Shown: positions 1 through 10,854 of the stretch, one piece after another
Position numbering within the stretch: the stretch's first letter is position 1
Layout: each line of letters opens with the position of its first letter
Origin: Hofstenia miamia
Lineage: Eukaryota > Xenacoelomorpha > Acoela
NCBI GenBank assembly: GCA_004352715.1
Contig: SCFE01000027.1
Location: forward strand, 1,367,554-1,431,553
Direction: 5' to 3'
Length of the DNA stretch: 64,000 bases
Notes under the pieces: model-generated
The model's input: the letters and a program-made list of their open reading frames with translations, nothing else
What the model was told of the DNA's origin: nothing
Database searches by the model: none
Program-made: the position numbers and the translations under genes

Positions 1-161
1 GAATGTGTTGAAAGAAGACTTTTACCATTTCTTCAGGATAAACATAGTGACAACAATTACTTGTTTTGGCCTTATCTAGCGTCTTCGCATTATGACAAAA
101 AGACGTTGGAAAAATTTGAAGAATTAAAAATCAATGTTATCTCTAAAGAAAAAAATCCTCC
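1..161 (+). repeat. Copy of a transposase segment ending at a 1-base gap
   Basis: Identical base for base to positions 1132-1292, which belong to the Tc1/mariner-like relic just downstream. It ends at a single N at 162. The most likely explanation is a contig end repeated during scaffolding; a real partial duplication is the alternative. Confidence 0.8.
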
Positions 162-162
162 N

Positions 163-905
163 ACTGGATAATTTGATGACCCAAAAATATGTAATGCTTC
201 CACAACCCAATTCACATTTCGCACCATTGTGATATTCTGTCGGAAATTAAACTATGATCACCGCATTTATATATAGTATGTATGGCAGAAACAAATTTGT
301 CATTAGCAATTATGATTAGTGGCAATATTTAACTTTTGATTTTGTAGAACAATTTCTTCTTACTGCTAACAGATGTATGAACCACAAGTAACCCTTTTTG
401 TTATCTCACAATTATGATTTTTCTTTGAAAAATTTTTTATGTGTTATATATTGATTTTTATTAATACCAAACTAGTTAACTTACTATGATTTTTGATATA
501 ATATTTTTATTCTAATTATTGCCAAAAGTTGGAAATAATCTATTGTTTAAAACGCAAAAATTGATTAATTTACTAAACAAGAAACATCTATTTGTAGGGT
601 TCCAATTAAAAATTGCCTACTCCTGCGTGTCTGTAATTTATGACGAGGGGCATTATAATGCGCTACTTAAGTGAAGCTAAGAATGAGAAATATAGCCATT
701 TGAATGAAATTTTTATGAAGTTATAGCTTACTGGGGTGAAAATGATTTGAACACGCTTGGTGTATACATTAATTTGTAGTGAAATATTGTGAATTATATA
801 GCAATGCTAATAATAATTCAAATTATGGCAAAACAAAACTAAATGTACTTTGTGTCAGCTTAATACGAAATGAACCCAATCCTATGCATTCTTCTGTTAT
901 CAGAA
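163..905. other. AT-rich stretch, nothing recognised
   Basis: No coding frame, RNA gene or terminal repeat could be supported on either strand. Confidence 0.5.
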
Positions 906-1515
906 GTCAGAGATAGACCTGTGCTGGTCAGGGGTTGGACTAAGCATTTGGAAAAGACAGGCTGAAATTGAACAAATAGATTACAGTTTTAGTGAGTGAT
1001 GAAGTGAAGTATATTGAGAAAAAGAAATTTGAAGCTAAAATTTTAATCTGGATTGCAATCAGTGCAAGAGGGATTTCGAGAGCTTTTTTTGTACTTCTGG
1101 TACAGCAATTAATAAGGAAATTTACATTAAAGAATGTGTTGAAAGAAGACTTTTACCATTTCTTCAGGATAAACATAGTGACAACAATTACTTGTTTTGG
1201 CCTTATCTAGCGTCTTCGCATTATGACAAAAAGACGTTGGAAAAATTTGAAGAATTAAAAATCAATGTTATCTCTAAAGAAAAAAATCCTCCTTTGTGTT
1301 CCCCAACTTCGTCCAATCGAAGACTTTTTCGGTATTTTAATGCAGCAGGTATATTCTCATGGATAGAGGGCATCGAATGCCGAACAACTTAAGCGGAGAG
1401 TTAAATATTGTCTGTCTCAAATAGATATATCTGTTGTACAGGTTATGATGGATAAAATTCGATTAAATTTTGGTAGAGCTAGACGCAAAGAAGCATCATC
1501 AGCATTTCATTGAAT
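906..1515 (+). pseudogene. Tc1/mariner-superfamily transposase relic
   Basis: Read across at least two frames, the + strand gives a transposase catalytic core. It includes the stretch IWIAISARGISRAFF, then a VPSGTAI-like segment in another frame, then a SSHY segment, then PIEDFF in a third frame, and ends near KEASSAFH at 1513. In this family the SSHY segment normally reads WPDLASSHY. Here the aspartate is tyrosine (WPYLASSHY near 1198-1224), so a catalytic metal ligand is lost. Frame changes fall near 1100-1110 and 1295-1310. No N-terminal DNA-binding domain or terminal inverted repeats were found, so this is a truncated, inactive copy. Family assignment rests on motif recall, not a search. 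Confidence 0.65.
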
Positions 1516-1942
1516 TTTATTTTTATATTTAGTTACTTCATTTAAATACAAAATTATGGAGAGTTTGGTTATATTTTACAATGTTTTACATATAATTGTT
1601 TTTTTGTTTTTCTTCCATCGTAAACATAATTTCTTTATAACAATTTTTTTAAATTGCCACAAACCGCATACTTTTATACGAAGAGGTGGTATACAGATTA
1701 TCCACATATCTAATGTACGTATGAATTCGTCATTTTTAAGTGGTGACTCAATTATATTTATTCCAAAATCAACCATTAAACTATTCAAACATTTATTTCA
1801 TTTCACATGTTTGAATATTTCTTTTCTATTTAACTAGAAAATATTTCAAGAAATTGAGGATAAACAATGGATTCATCACGTGATTCTACAATTATATATT
1901 TTGCTCTAGCGATGCTTCTTGAAATCGAACATTTTTAACTTG

Positions 1943-1978
<36 letters not shown>

Positions 1979-2635
1979 TACATCAAAGCGAAGAACCCCA
2001 GCAATGCATATTGAATAGTTAATGATCATTCGTAGACAAGTGTACTTGAACAAATTTTTGTAAACATTTGATCAAGTGTTGCAGAAAACGACATCGAACC
2101 AGCCATTAAAACTGTTGTTTCTAATGAAATCGAGCTTAATACGCCTAAATTATGATTAGAAGCTTGAGTTATATTTAGCGCCAGTCACCAATTATTATGA
2201 AGAAAGTAGTATGCTAGCAAACCCATATGTTTTATGTCTAGATATTGTAAATAGTGCATACACAAAAACTGTTAAATATATCTGAGTAAAAAATTTCTGG
2301 AATTAAGTTGGGGCTAGAAGACAGTATGTGGCCTTCACATTCCAATGGCTTTTATACAAATTGATGGAAGTTGCGAACGTTTAATATCAAACCTCTTGTT
2401 TTTTTTTTGAAGATTATTGGCTTTTATGAGTCTCAGCAACATTTTTAATCCGATCGTCGGAAGATGAGTAAATCGCAATTTCAATTTCTAGTTATCCATT
2501 ATTTCTGGTATACAAATCTTTAATTTTACATACGATATATTTCTGAAAAATTCTTCAATCTCTTTCTTTAACACAATATAAAGTGTGATATACACACAGA
2601 TAATAGATTAAATTTTCGTAATGGCGTTTAAGTTG
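1516..2635. other. AT-rich stretch with one (TA)n tract
   Basis: Contains a (TA)16 microsatellite at 1946-1977. Short open frames on both strands around 1556-1837 overlap each other and show no domain; I treat them as chance. Confidence 0.5.
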
Positions 2636-2639
2636 AACA

Positions 2640-3345
2640 ACCCCGGTTTTTGAAGCCAGTGTTTTTATTTTCGATGCCAAAACTGACTGCTTTCAATGCA
2701 GTGGTAATTTGATTTCTTGTGTTAAACAAGCTGCTAAAAATTGTTCCTTTCTTTGCAAAACATATTTTCCGACACATCGAAGGTTGAATGATTTCACTGG
2801 TGCAAAAATTTTTAATTGCTTTCTATATGTTTTTTGTTTGTTTCGGTGGACTACTTCCGGCAAATATAGCAGATGCCGTACACGTTATTATAAATGACAT
2901 TTTGATATCTAAAACCACTTCAGCGGGTTCACTTTTAGATTTCTCCGTCAAAGGTATTTTTAATTGATGATATTCAGGTTCTGTATCGTTTTCACTGCTT
3001 AAATCATAAAAATGTCTAATACTTGTTCCAAATTTTGCGACAATTTCTTTGTTTCCTTCGACAAATACATAGAAAATTCCAACTGCTTCGCCACTAATAT
3101 TTCCGGTAGGTGGTATTCCTGAAAATAGTTTTGGCCTTTCTATCGATAACAGAAAATAATTTTATCACGAATCTTAAAAAATCAAGGTGTTTCTCAGATA
3201 ATTATGTAGTAATCGAGACATTTTACGAATGACTAACTCGTAAGCTGCTACCGGAATGCTTCGCTTTTTTTGTAGCTGTAATTTCAAAATATGCAGATGA
3301 TGTCTGTATTTCCTTGTTCTACTAAAAAATAAATCAAAGGCATTC
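2640..3345 (-). other. Unidentified coding-like block, probable exons or a pseudogene
   Basis: Read on the minus strand, three adjacent stretches look like real protein. (a) Downstream of an acceptor-like TTTATTTTTTAG near 3330, a frame gives NKEIQTSSAYFEITATKK, ending near a donor-like CCG|GTAGCAG around 3253. (b) About 3150-2823 is open for over 90 codons and includes GIPPTGNISGEAVGIFYVF and YHQLKIPLTEK, with an acceptor-like TTTTCAG at its start. (c) In another frame, about 2833-2705 includes KSFNLRCVGKYVLQRKEQ. Frames (b) and (c) meet at an A-rich run near 2835, which suggests a frameshift or sequence error rather than an intron. The alternating hydrophobic pattern of (b) looks beta-rich. 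I do not recognise the family. It may be the 3' exons of a gene or a decayed copy. Confidence 0.45.
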
Positions 3346-3704
3346 CAATGACCACTTTGGTGATGAACAATTATATTAAATTAAATATTGTTTAAAAACA
3401 AAGTCACTCTCTTGCATGAGCGCTAAGATTATGCAATATTACTCTTTCTTAAAACACCTACTATCAACGGAAAATTTAAACAAATGTCTAAAGGGGCTGC
3501 CATATAGTAAGTTTTTTTACACTAATCCAACCCTTAGGTTGACTTTTTGTGATTTGGTTTATGTTATTAAACATAAATCGTTCTATTTGAAAATGACTAT
3601 CGTTCTTTTGCACGAGTAATCGTATTTTATAAGAAAATCAGATTTTTGAATACAATTAGCATTGCACGTCTATTCATAAAAAATACATGATGCAAATTGT
3701 CGCA

Positions 3705-3738
<34 letters not shown>

Positions 3739-6355
3739 TTTTTATATTAAAATTCTATTTTAATTTGTAAATATTTTGAAAAAATACGAATTTTTTATAA
3801 AATTAAAGGAACTAATTCTGACTAAGATATTGTAGCATCAAAGAAAGGTGAATTAATAGTTTAATTAATGTGTGTGTCTTCTTAATTGCACTTATTTTTT
3901 TATTTGACAACAAGTGCCCTTGAACTTCGCTAATTTCTGTTTTTATGTTAATATAAATGTTAATCAGAAGATGAAAGTGAAATTTTAATTTCTTACGAAA
4001 ACGAAAATGTCAAAAGTTGTAAATTCATTGTAACTTTTGTGAGGTTTCCTTATTGCTTGAGAAAATTGGCCTAAATTTTAAGTCGATGTTCTCATACAAT
4101 TTGGCCCTAGGAGGTATTTGTTAGGAAGAACATAGAACAATTTAAATGATATCAATGATTTTTGATAAACTTTTACAAAAGTTAGCTAGAGTGTGACATC
4201 GGGTACCCGATTAAACCCTACCCAATTTCGGGCTTTGGGTCGGAGTCGGGTTCGGATACAAAGCTTAGATAGATTGATAAAAAGTATACGAATGTTATCC
4301 AAAATCTAAGACGTCAAGTAATACCAATCATTGGTATTAAGTTAATGGCTATATTTACCATGTCAGAAAATGGTTCAAGACGTAAGTATTGCTTATCAAA
4401 TTCTACATTTCGGATCAGTGCGGATTCATGTAGTAAGTTTTCGGGTCGGGTTCGGGTTCATGCTAAGATCACATTGCGACTTTCTAAAGTTAACTAGTTG
4501 AATTTAAATTTTTTTGAAAATCGTTGCCGCCTAATGTCCGAAATAAGTAATATAATAAAAAGCAGTATTGCTCATAATAAATATTTATCATAAACTATAA
4601 TGTCCCTTATATAGGATGACACGTTTTCCATATTTTCAAGCAATTTTCTGCAAGCTCGAATTCAATTTTGACAACTTGTACTAAAGTGTATTAGTGTGTC
4701 GGAATTACAAAATTGTTTTAAAAATTTCCCTTAAAAATTCTAATTTTTTTAAAATGATTTAAATTCTCACATTTAGTCTTAACCTGTTTCTTTTTACGTA
4801 GATAAACCACCCAAGCCCATTGAATTGTCTCATGCACTATTTTGTGGATTTTGGAATGCTGAATTAGTTCGAGAGTCATATACGTTTAAAAAATTTTCAG
4901 AAACTATAAAATTTTAAAACATTTATTGGCAATTTAAATTTAATGCAGATTCATTTCAAAAATTTAATATTTTTCATTAAAGCTAGTTTTCTATCATCTA
5001 TTTATCTTTCCCTAATGACATCTTTTGGTTCAGCAATAATTCACAATTCCCCAAAAATGTTAATTGAACTCAGTTCTTGTGAAGGTGCTAAGATACTGCT
5101 TAAAACTTAAAAAAATGTGAAAACGGAAGCTGTTGAAAATAGTTTGGCACAAATATCTCAAGAATGCTTCATCACATATTGTTTGCATATTTATTGATAA
5201 TTTTTCCGAGCAACTGCTTTCAGAGTAAACATGTATTTATGGTATTGCATAAAGGATTTATGTCCAAAAACTTCAAAATTTGCCTGTTAATGATTATGCA
5301 ATTGTGAAATGATTCTAATAGCCCAATAGACAAATTAGATACCTCCTCACAGATTTAACTCATTTTTTAATCGGAGAATATTTTGCTTCAAACACATTTT
5401 TAGTACTTGATTTATTTTGTCTTACCCTGAGGATATTTGATGAAAGAATCGCGGATTATTATAATTAATTTATTTTTGAATTATTATAATTAGATTCATA
5501 AGATTATAAGTGATTTCTTCATAATCAAATCTTTATGCAGTAATGGTATTTTTGGTGTTTTGCGCATTTTTTAGATTAGGCAACTTGTTCAAATCGCGGG
5601 AATTGTAAAATTTAATAGAGATTTTTCATACATTTATTAAGAGGGGTATATAAGTTAAGCGGGAACTTGATTTTTCGCCTCGTTTGCACAAAGCGCCTGC
5701 ATTAATTTTGAGACAACATTCCGACGCTACTATATGTTAATTTTTTATCAACGAATAAGTTCCACCCTATGCCTCTGTGAACTACCCCACCATAAATGTT
5801 CATTGTATGTAAAATATTTCAAAATAAAAAATTGCCAATTCTGCGTGAAATTTGTCTATTCACATATTTTTGCATGCATTTCCTCATAAATTTACGAGAA
5901 GTTGTAATTCAAAAATATTTTTAATCTTGGCATACAAAAGTTGAGCATAATTAGAAAAGAGTAGATAATAAGACTAACTCTTTGTCATTCTTCTTTGCAT
6001 ATATAACTAAGGAAAAACATGCAGCGCTGAGAGGAAGTAGAAATTTTTTAATGCTTTACGCGTTAATATACGTTAATTTACATGTAACTGTAAATTCAAC
6101 AAAACAAATAAACTATTTTATAGATAAGATCATACAGGTATGTTTGCACTTGTTTGACAGTCGGATATTATATCAAGAATCAGTTAATTGTAACTCATAT
6201 TTTCATTTTAAATTTGTATAAATCAGTTGTTTAACGCTTATCCAATAAATATATTGTTTGCTCTAAAATTTTACATTGTATTTCTATATAAGCATATAAT
6301 TTCAATAATGCAAGCTGTCAGACAATTTGTCCACATACGTAAATTATGAACCAAA
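3346..6355. other. AT-rich intergenic stretch with simple repeats
   Basis: Holds a (TA)14 tract at 3708-3735. At about 4195-4470 is a segment rich in GGGT/TCGGG motifs, resembling the sub-terminal sequence of some hAT elements, though no matching end was found. Short open frames at 3416-3619 and 5982-6221 have no recognisable content. Confidence 0.45.
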
Positions 6356-6359
6356 TTTA

Positions 6360-6815
6360 TTGACTCAGAAGGATATACAGTTGTCAATTTCATGAGGGGA
6401 GATTATTTCTTTGGCAGTGTCTTTAAGTAGTGACATCATTCATTGTTCAAATACTGATCCTTACGGGAAAGAGTCTTTCACATGAGGCGGATGTTGCAAA
6501 AGTGGCAAGTTTTAAGAGGTAAGGCAATAATTTCACGTGTTTCTCCATCATTGCAAAGAACTCTCTGATATTCTAGTTTTTCATTCGAATGTGCTGTTCC
6601 AACTCATCCACCAATCAGCCTGGACATTTACGTCGTCTCTTATATGTTCTTCTGGAAAATACTTCTTCTTTGTAAGTGTTATTGTTAGATCGTTTGACGT
6701 GTTCCCGACTTTGCCTAAATTTGTTCTCACTGCCGCCAGTTCTTCGCTGATAGTACGGAGAATGCATGGTTTCACGTCATTGCTAGACGTCTGAAACGTT
6801 AACGACCAATTCAAT
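6360..6815 (-). pseudogene. Probable hAT-type transposase C-terminal relic
   Basis: On the minus strand an open frame from about 6814 to 6581 begins just after an acceptor-like GTTTCAG and includes ISEELAAVRTNLGKV and KKYFPEEHIRDD. Further on, in another frame (about 6520-6430), is LATFATSASCERLF. That stretch resembles the hAT dimerisation motif, in which a Ser/Cys-x-Glu-Arg-x-Phe segment follows a short hydrophobic run. Stops and frame changes separate the pieces. The assignment depends on that one motif; an exon of an unknown host gene is the alternative. Confidence 0.35.
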
Positions 6816-7845
6816 ACAAGAAGAAATGTGTAAACTTTTTTGAATGGTGTATGTTTAAAAGGTTTAAAAATTGGTTTTTGAAAGTGAAGACAATGTCTTA
6901 TTTTTCATCATATCAAATGTATATATGCTAATCCAATATATTTGCTTAGAAAATTTTTGATTATCTGGAATGGGTTAAATATTTAGCAAGAATGCTTTCA
7001 AACCTAATATCATTAAATGTCTCTATATTTTGTAAATTTCCGAATAGACAGCGATTTGCATAACGTAGTGAATTATAGACATTCTTTGCACATGTTATAC
7101 TAATTAAAGACGTTTTGTTCATATGTGGATTTACCACCTTATTTAGCTCAATAAAGGGCTAGTATAGTAATGAGATTCTGATATAGTTTGCAGTCTGTGT
7201 CTGAATAAGAACTCGATATTCTTGATTAAGATTGCTCTGTGTGCTACCATGCTTAATTTGTACTACTGATCCATGCTTCTATGAAGTTTAAATCAAACCT
7301 TTTCACGTGAATTCAATAATTTAGCTTAGAATTCAATTGTATTTTGATGAAATTTATATTTCTAAAAATAGATTTTCTAAGATTACACAAATATAATTAG
7401 TCTGAATTTTGAAGCTTTCGGGCTTGCGCAATTTGAGAAAAGGCTTGTCGATTCTCTGTATTATAAGATTTGTACTAGGCGCAGCTTATGGATATATATG
7501 TACATGTATATCATATCCTTATCGAAAATGCTTTAATAGAAAATAGCTGGTGCTCCAGTTATGATATTGATTAAAAATTTATAATGGTAATGATTTTATC
7601 TTTATTACTTACGCAAAATTGACAGAAACACCCTACCTGCAACACACCTGAGGTTAAGGAACTATTAAATAAGAAACCCAAAGTTCTTTAGAGTCAGGAT
7701 AAACAAGATCAAGATATAATCATCTTTGAATGATTCCAAATTGCATAAAGATTAGGCTGAAGTATTCCGAATAGATTGTGCTATGAGTTCTGTTCTAAGT
7801 TGTTTGAATGAATTAAGGAGAAGTGTGTGTATGTCTGTATGAATG
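6816..7845. other. AT-rich stretch, nothing recognised
   Basis: No coding frame with domain content and no inverted-repeat element was seen on either strand. Confidence 0.45.
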
Positions 7846-8083
7846 TATATATATATATATATATATATATATGAAGACTACATGGGAAAAGGGCATGTGT
7901 CACAGTCTTCCCATTTTGAGAAAATCAGAAATTAATGTTCAAAACTCTAAGGTGTGGATTTACTCTTATCTTCTCCTTGCAATAAAATGAGACATATGAC
8001 CTTTTGACAAAACAGTGATATTCGAACGACACTTTGGATCATGGTCTACATAATTGTGACAGATGCCCTTTTTCCCCTGTGGT

Positions 8084-8118
<35 letters not shown>
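7846..8118. mobile_element. Small MITE-like inverted-repeat element between (TA)n tracts
   Basis: Two arms of about 35 bp lie in inverted orientation at 7871-7905 and 8055-8089. Both read roughly ATATGAARACYACA followed by GGGAAAA and GGGCATSTGTCACA. The core is about 150 bp with no coding capacity. Each end abuts a (TA)n tract (7846-7872 and 8088-8118), as expected of a TA-inserting miniature element that landed in, or expanded, a TA repeat. Confidence 0.6.
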
Positions 8119-8119
<1 letters not shown>

Positions 8120-8168
8120 CCTTGTGCATAATAGTTAAATTAAATAATTACAATTTTAAGCGATCATA

Positions 8169-8286
8169 GACCATATTTGTTTGAAATTTGGTGAATTGTG
8201 GATTCATGCATCCATCTATCCAATCTACTTGCAGCTGTTTTGACGTCAAACGCTACCAAGCTCTAGAAAGACGGGCTAAATTTGCT
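8169..8286 (+). repeat. Left member of a direct repeat flanking the ZBED-type hAT
   Basis: Matches 10736-10852 with scattered differences. Both begin GACCATATTTGTTT and include GTGAATTGTGGATTCATGCA and GACGTCAAACGCTACCAA. It lies immediately left of the hAT left terminal motif. Confidence 0.7.
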
Positions 8287-10676
8287 TGGTTCTCAACCTT
8301 TCTTTACCCATTAACCCCTTTTCCTCTTAATTTTTTAGTTAGATCTCCTCTCCGCAAAAAAATCACTAATAAAATAGTAGAGGAATTGTTAATATTAAAG
8401 ATATAGTAAATATCTCAGCGAGATTTTTTATATTCTGTTCTATCGATGTCAATAATAGTTGAAGATCACCCTTTTTCACAATGTCGAGTCTATTACGAGC
8501 TTTTGATAATAAGTGAGAAACACGAGTAAACCCTGATTCAACAAGGTAAGCTGATGGAAAAGCAATAACGCGGGAGTTGTGCTTTATTCCAGAGTAGTGG
8601 GTACTTCTTAGCAGTGTCATTTGTTTTCCATATATCATACTTCCCATCTTTGAACTTTGTGCGCAATATTTCATCACTTTATAATTCAATGAGGGTCTCC
8701 TGTAAAGAAATATGTACATCGGCAGCATTAACTTCAAAAGGAATTGTCACCCAAGTTGGTACATCCATCATGAGTAAGTCACTAAACCTAACTTGCATAT
8801 CTTCGTTCAAATTTTCCAAATATTCACTATGCAATGCAAAGTCATCATCATGCAGATCGCTGCTAATCGAGGCCAAACCAGGAAACTGTTCACATGCACG
8901 CTGTCTGATATTAATTTTGTGCAACTGTAGTTTTCTCAGAAAAGCAGTAATAGCACCTTTTCTGGATATCATATCAGAATTTTTTCCTTGAAGCTGTTTA
9001 TTAAGTAAATTGATTTTTTCAAATATATCTGATAAGTAAAATACATTACATTTAGTTGCAAGCTGGGTGTTAGCCAGAAATAAGACAATAAAGTCCTAAA
9101 GAGAAACAAAACGATGAAGACAATTCACCTTTGAAAACCACCTCAGTATGCATTACAAGATGTTCAAACTCTTCTCCATTCTGACTACATAGTTCACGAA
9201 AGAGGCGGTCTCTTAGGGAATTTGATTTAATATGGTTAACCACTTTTATCGCAACACTAAGGGTAGCATGCAGACGTCCACCCAATTTCTTTGCAACTAA
9301 ATGTTGACGGTGTATCACACAGTGTATGCAAAATACTTCAGGGACAGCTTCTCTCAAGTGTGTAATAAAACCTTTGTATCTGCCGGTCATCGACGGTGCA
9401 CCATCAGTAGCACAAACAAATATATTTTTTAGTTGAATATTGCTTTCTTTGAAATATGTGACAACTTCATTAAAAATTGTTTCACCTCTTGTGTCTGTCT
9501 TTAGACTTCTGGCGAAGAGCATTTCCTCTCTGGGTCCTTAATCATCTATGAATCTCACATATGCTAACAGAATAACTTAATTATCTCTTAAAGTTGATTC
9601 GTCAAGCTGAAGGGCAAACTGTTTACTTGCAAATTAGCTATTAATTGTTTTTCAACATCCTTTGCCATTTCATCAATTCGTCGTGACACAGATGAGTTGC
9701 TTAAGGGGATGGACGTAGTGATTTTGTTTCATAACAGATGAAATTTCAACAGACACTGCTAGCAAAATTGCTGTTTCACCAATATTATGAGGTTTCCCAG
9801 CCTTTGCTATTATTTTGCTAATTTCATAAGATGCCCGTGAACCATCATTTATTTTACTTACATGTTGTTAAATAATTGAGCCACTGTTTTTTTGCTTGAA
9901 AATCATCATGGAGTTTTCTGAAGTATTCTACTGGTTGGTTTTTCTTTCCTTTGATGGAGTTTTCATACTATCGTTTGAAAGTACATCCATACATATGAGG
10001 CACATTGAGTTCGTTGCATTATGTGGTGATGGAATAAATCCGTAAGACAACTGAATACTGCCGGCACTTCTTTCCTGACGCAGCTATGGGCTATCTGTTA
10101 AAAGAGATAAGAGAGGCTGTTATAACATATATTACAGTATAAGCTAAGATTTTGCAATTTGTTAACAAAATTAAAGATAAATTTGCAACAAATGCAACAT
10201 ACAATTGCATAAAATATGGTTAAAGTAAATACAAACTTTAGGAGTATAATTATAAAAACTAACTGCAAGTCAGTAATTATTCTTATTTACTTATCACCAG
10301 AATTTTGATATTTATTTATTATATACCACAAAATTACAAATTGAAGTTAAAAATTTTTATCTAAGAAGGCCTAATTATCAAAAGAATAATTCAATCAGAT
10401 GTGACGATTTATGTAAGGAAGTTATTAGTGGTAAATTTTAATTTACGGCACTCTAATTGTCGTCGTTTTTTTTCTTGTACTTAATTGCTATGATAAATAG
10501 AACAGCTGCGTGAATATTTTTACCTTTAGTATTTTAAAATAGTGCAAATTTCTGTAGAAATTCCATTCTCAGTAATGAAAACTGTTCTGAAGTAGAATTG
10601 TCCTATGGACCTCCAAAATGTGATCGTGGACTCCCAATTCGCTATTTTTTGTGTGTGGTCCCGGTTGAAAACCACT
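8286..10676 (-). mobile_element. hAT-family DNA transposon (ZBED5/Buster-like), decayed
   Basis: The left end carries TTGGTTCTCAACCTTTC near 8287. The right end carries CGGTTGAAAACCACTTTGG near 10658-10676, an imperfect inverted match. GGTTCTCAACC is a typical hAT terminal motif. The ends bracket a minus-strand ZBED-type transposase relic, giving an element of about 2.4 kb. An 8-bp target duplication was not visible, so the exact ends are approximate. Confidence 0.6.
8400..10075 (-). pseudogene. ZBED5-like hAT transposase, broken
   Basis: On the minus strand, fragments appear in the family's order. A zinc-finger-like MCLICMDVLSNDSMK lies near 9990. FALQLDEST (first catalytic acid) is near 9615. 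Next come a long open stretch with FVCATDGAPSMTGR and FCIHCVIHRQHLVAKKLGG (about 9522-9130), then FEKINLLNKQLQGK (about 9010). A C-terminal dimerisation segment with AFPSAYLVESGFTRVSHLLS and RNRLDIVKKGDL ends near 8450. Stops and frameshifts occur near 9595, 9540, 9140 and 8690, so no full protein is possible. This arrangement is known from ZBED5/FAM200-type hAT proteins. It was a mobile-element gene rather than a host gene. Confidence 0.8.
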
Positions 10677-10735
10677 TTGGTTTATATTTAGCTTCGTTAG
10701 TTAGAAAATTTATATTTGAAAATGTCTGTGTTATA

Positions 10736-10852
10736 GACCATATTTGTTTAAAATTCGGTGAATTGTGGATTCATGCATCCAATCTACTTGCACCTGCTTC
10801 GACGTCAAACGCTACCAAACTCTGAAAAGACGGTCTAAATTTGCTTGGGAAC
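10736..10852 (+). repeat. Right member of the direct repeat flanking the hAT
   Basis: Partner of 8169-8286. The sequence just upstream (GTTAGTTAGAAAATTTATA near 10697) recurs near 16916, so it is part of a dispersed repeat. Confidence 0.65.
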
Positions 10853-10854
10853 GG

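Noticed and set aside
8614-8991. 125-codon + strand frame
   Set aside because: Antisense shadow of the hAT transposase relic on the minus strand.
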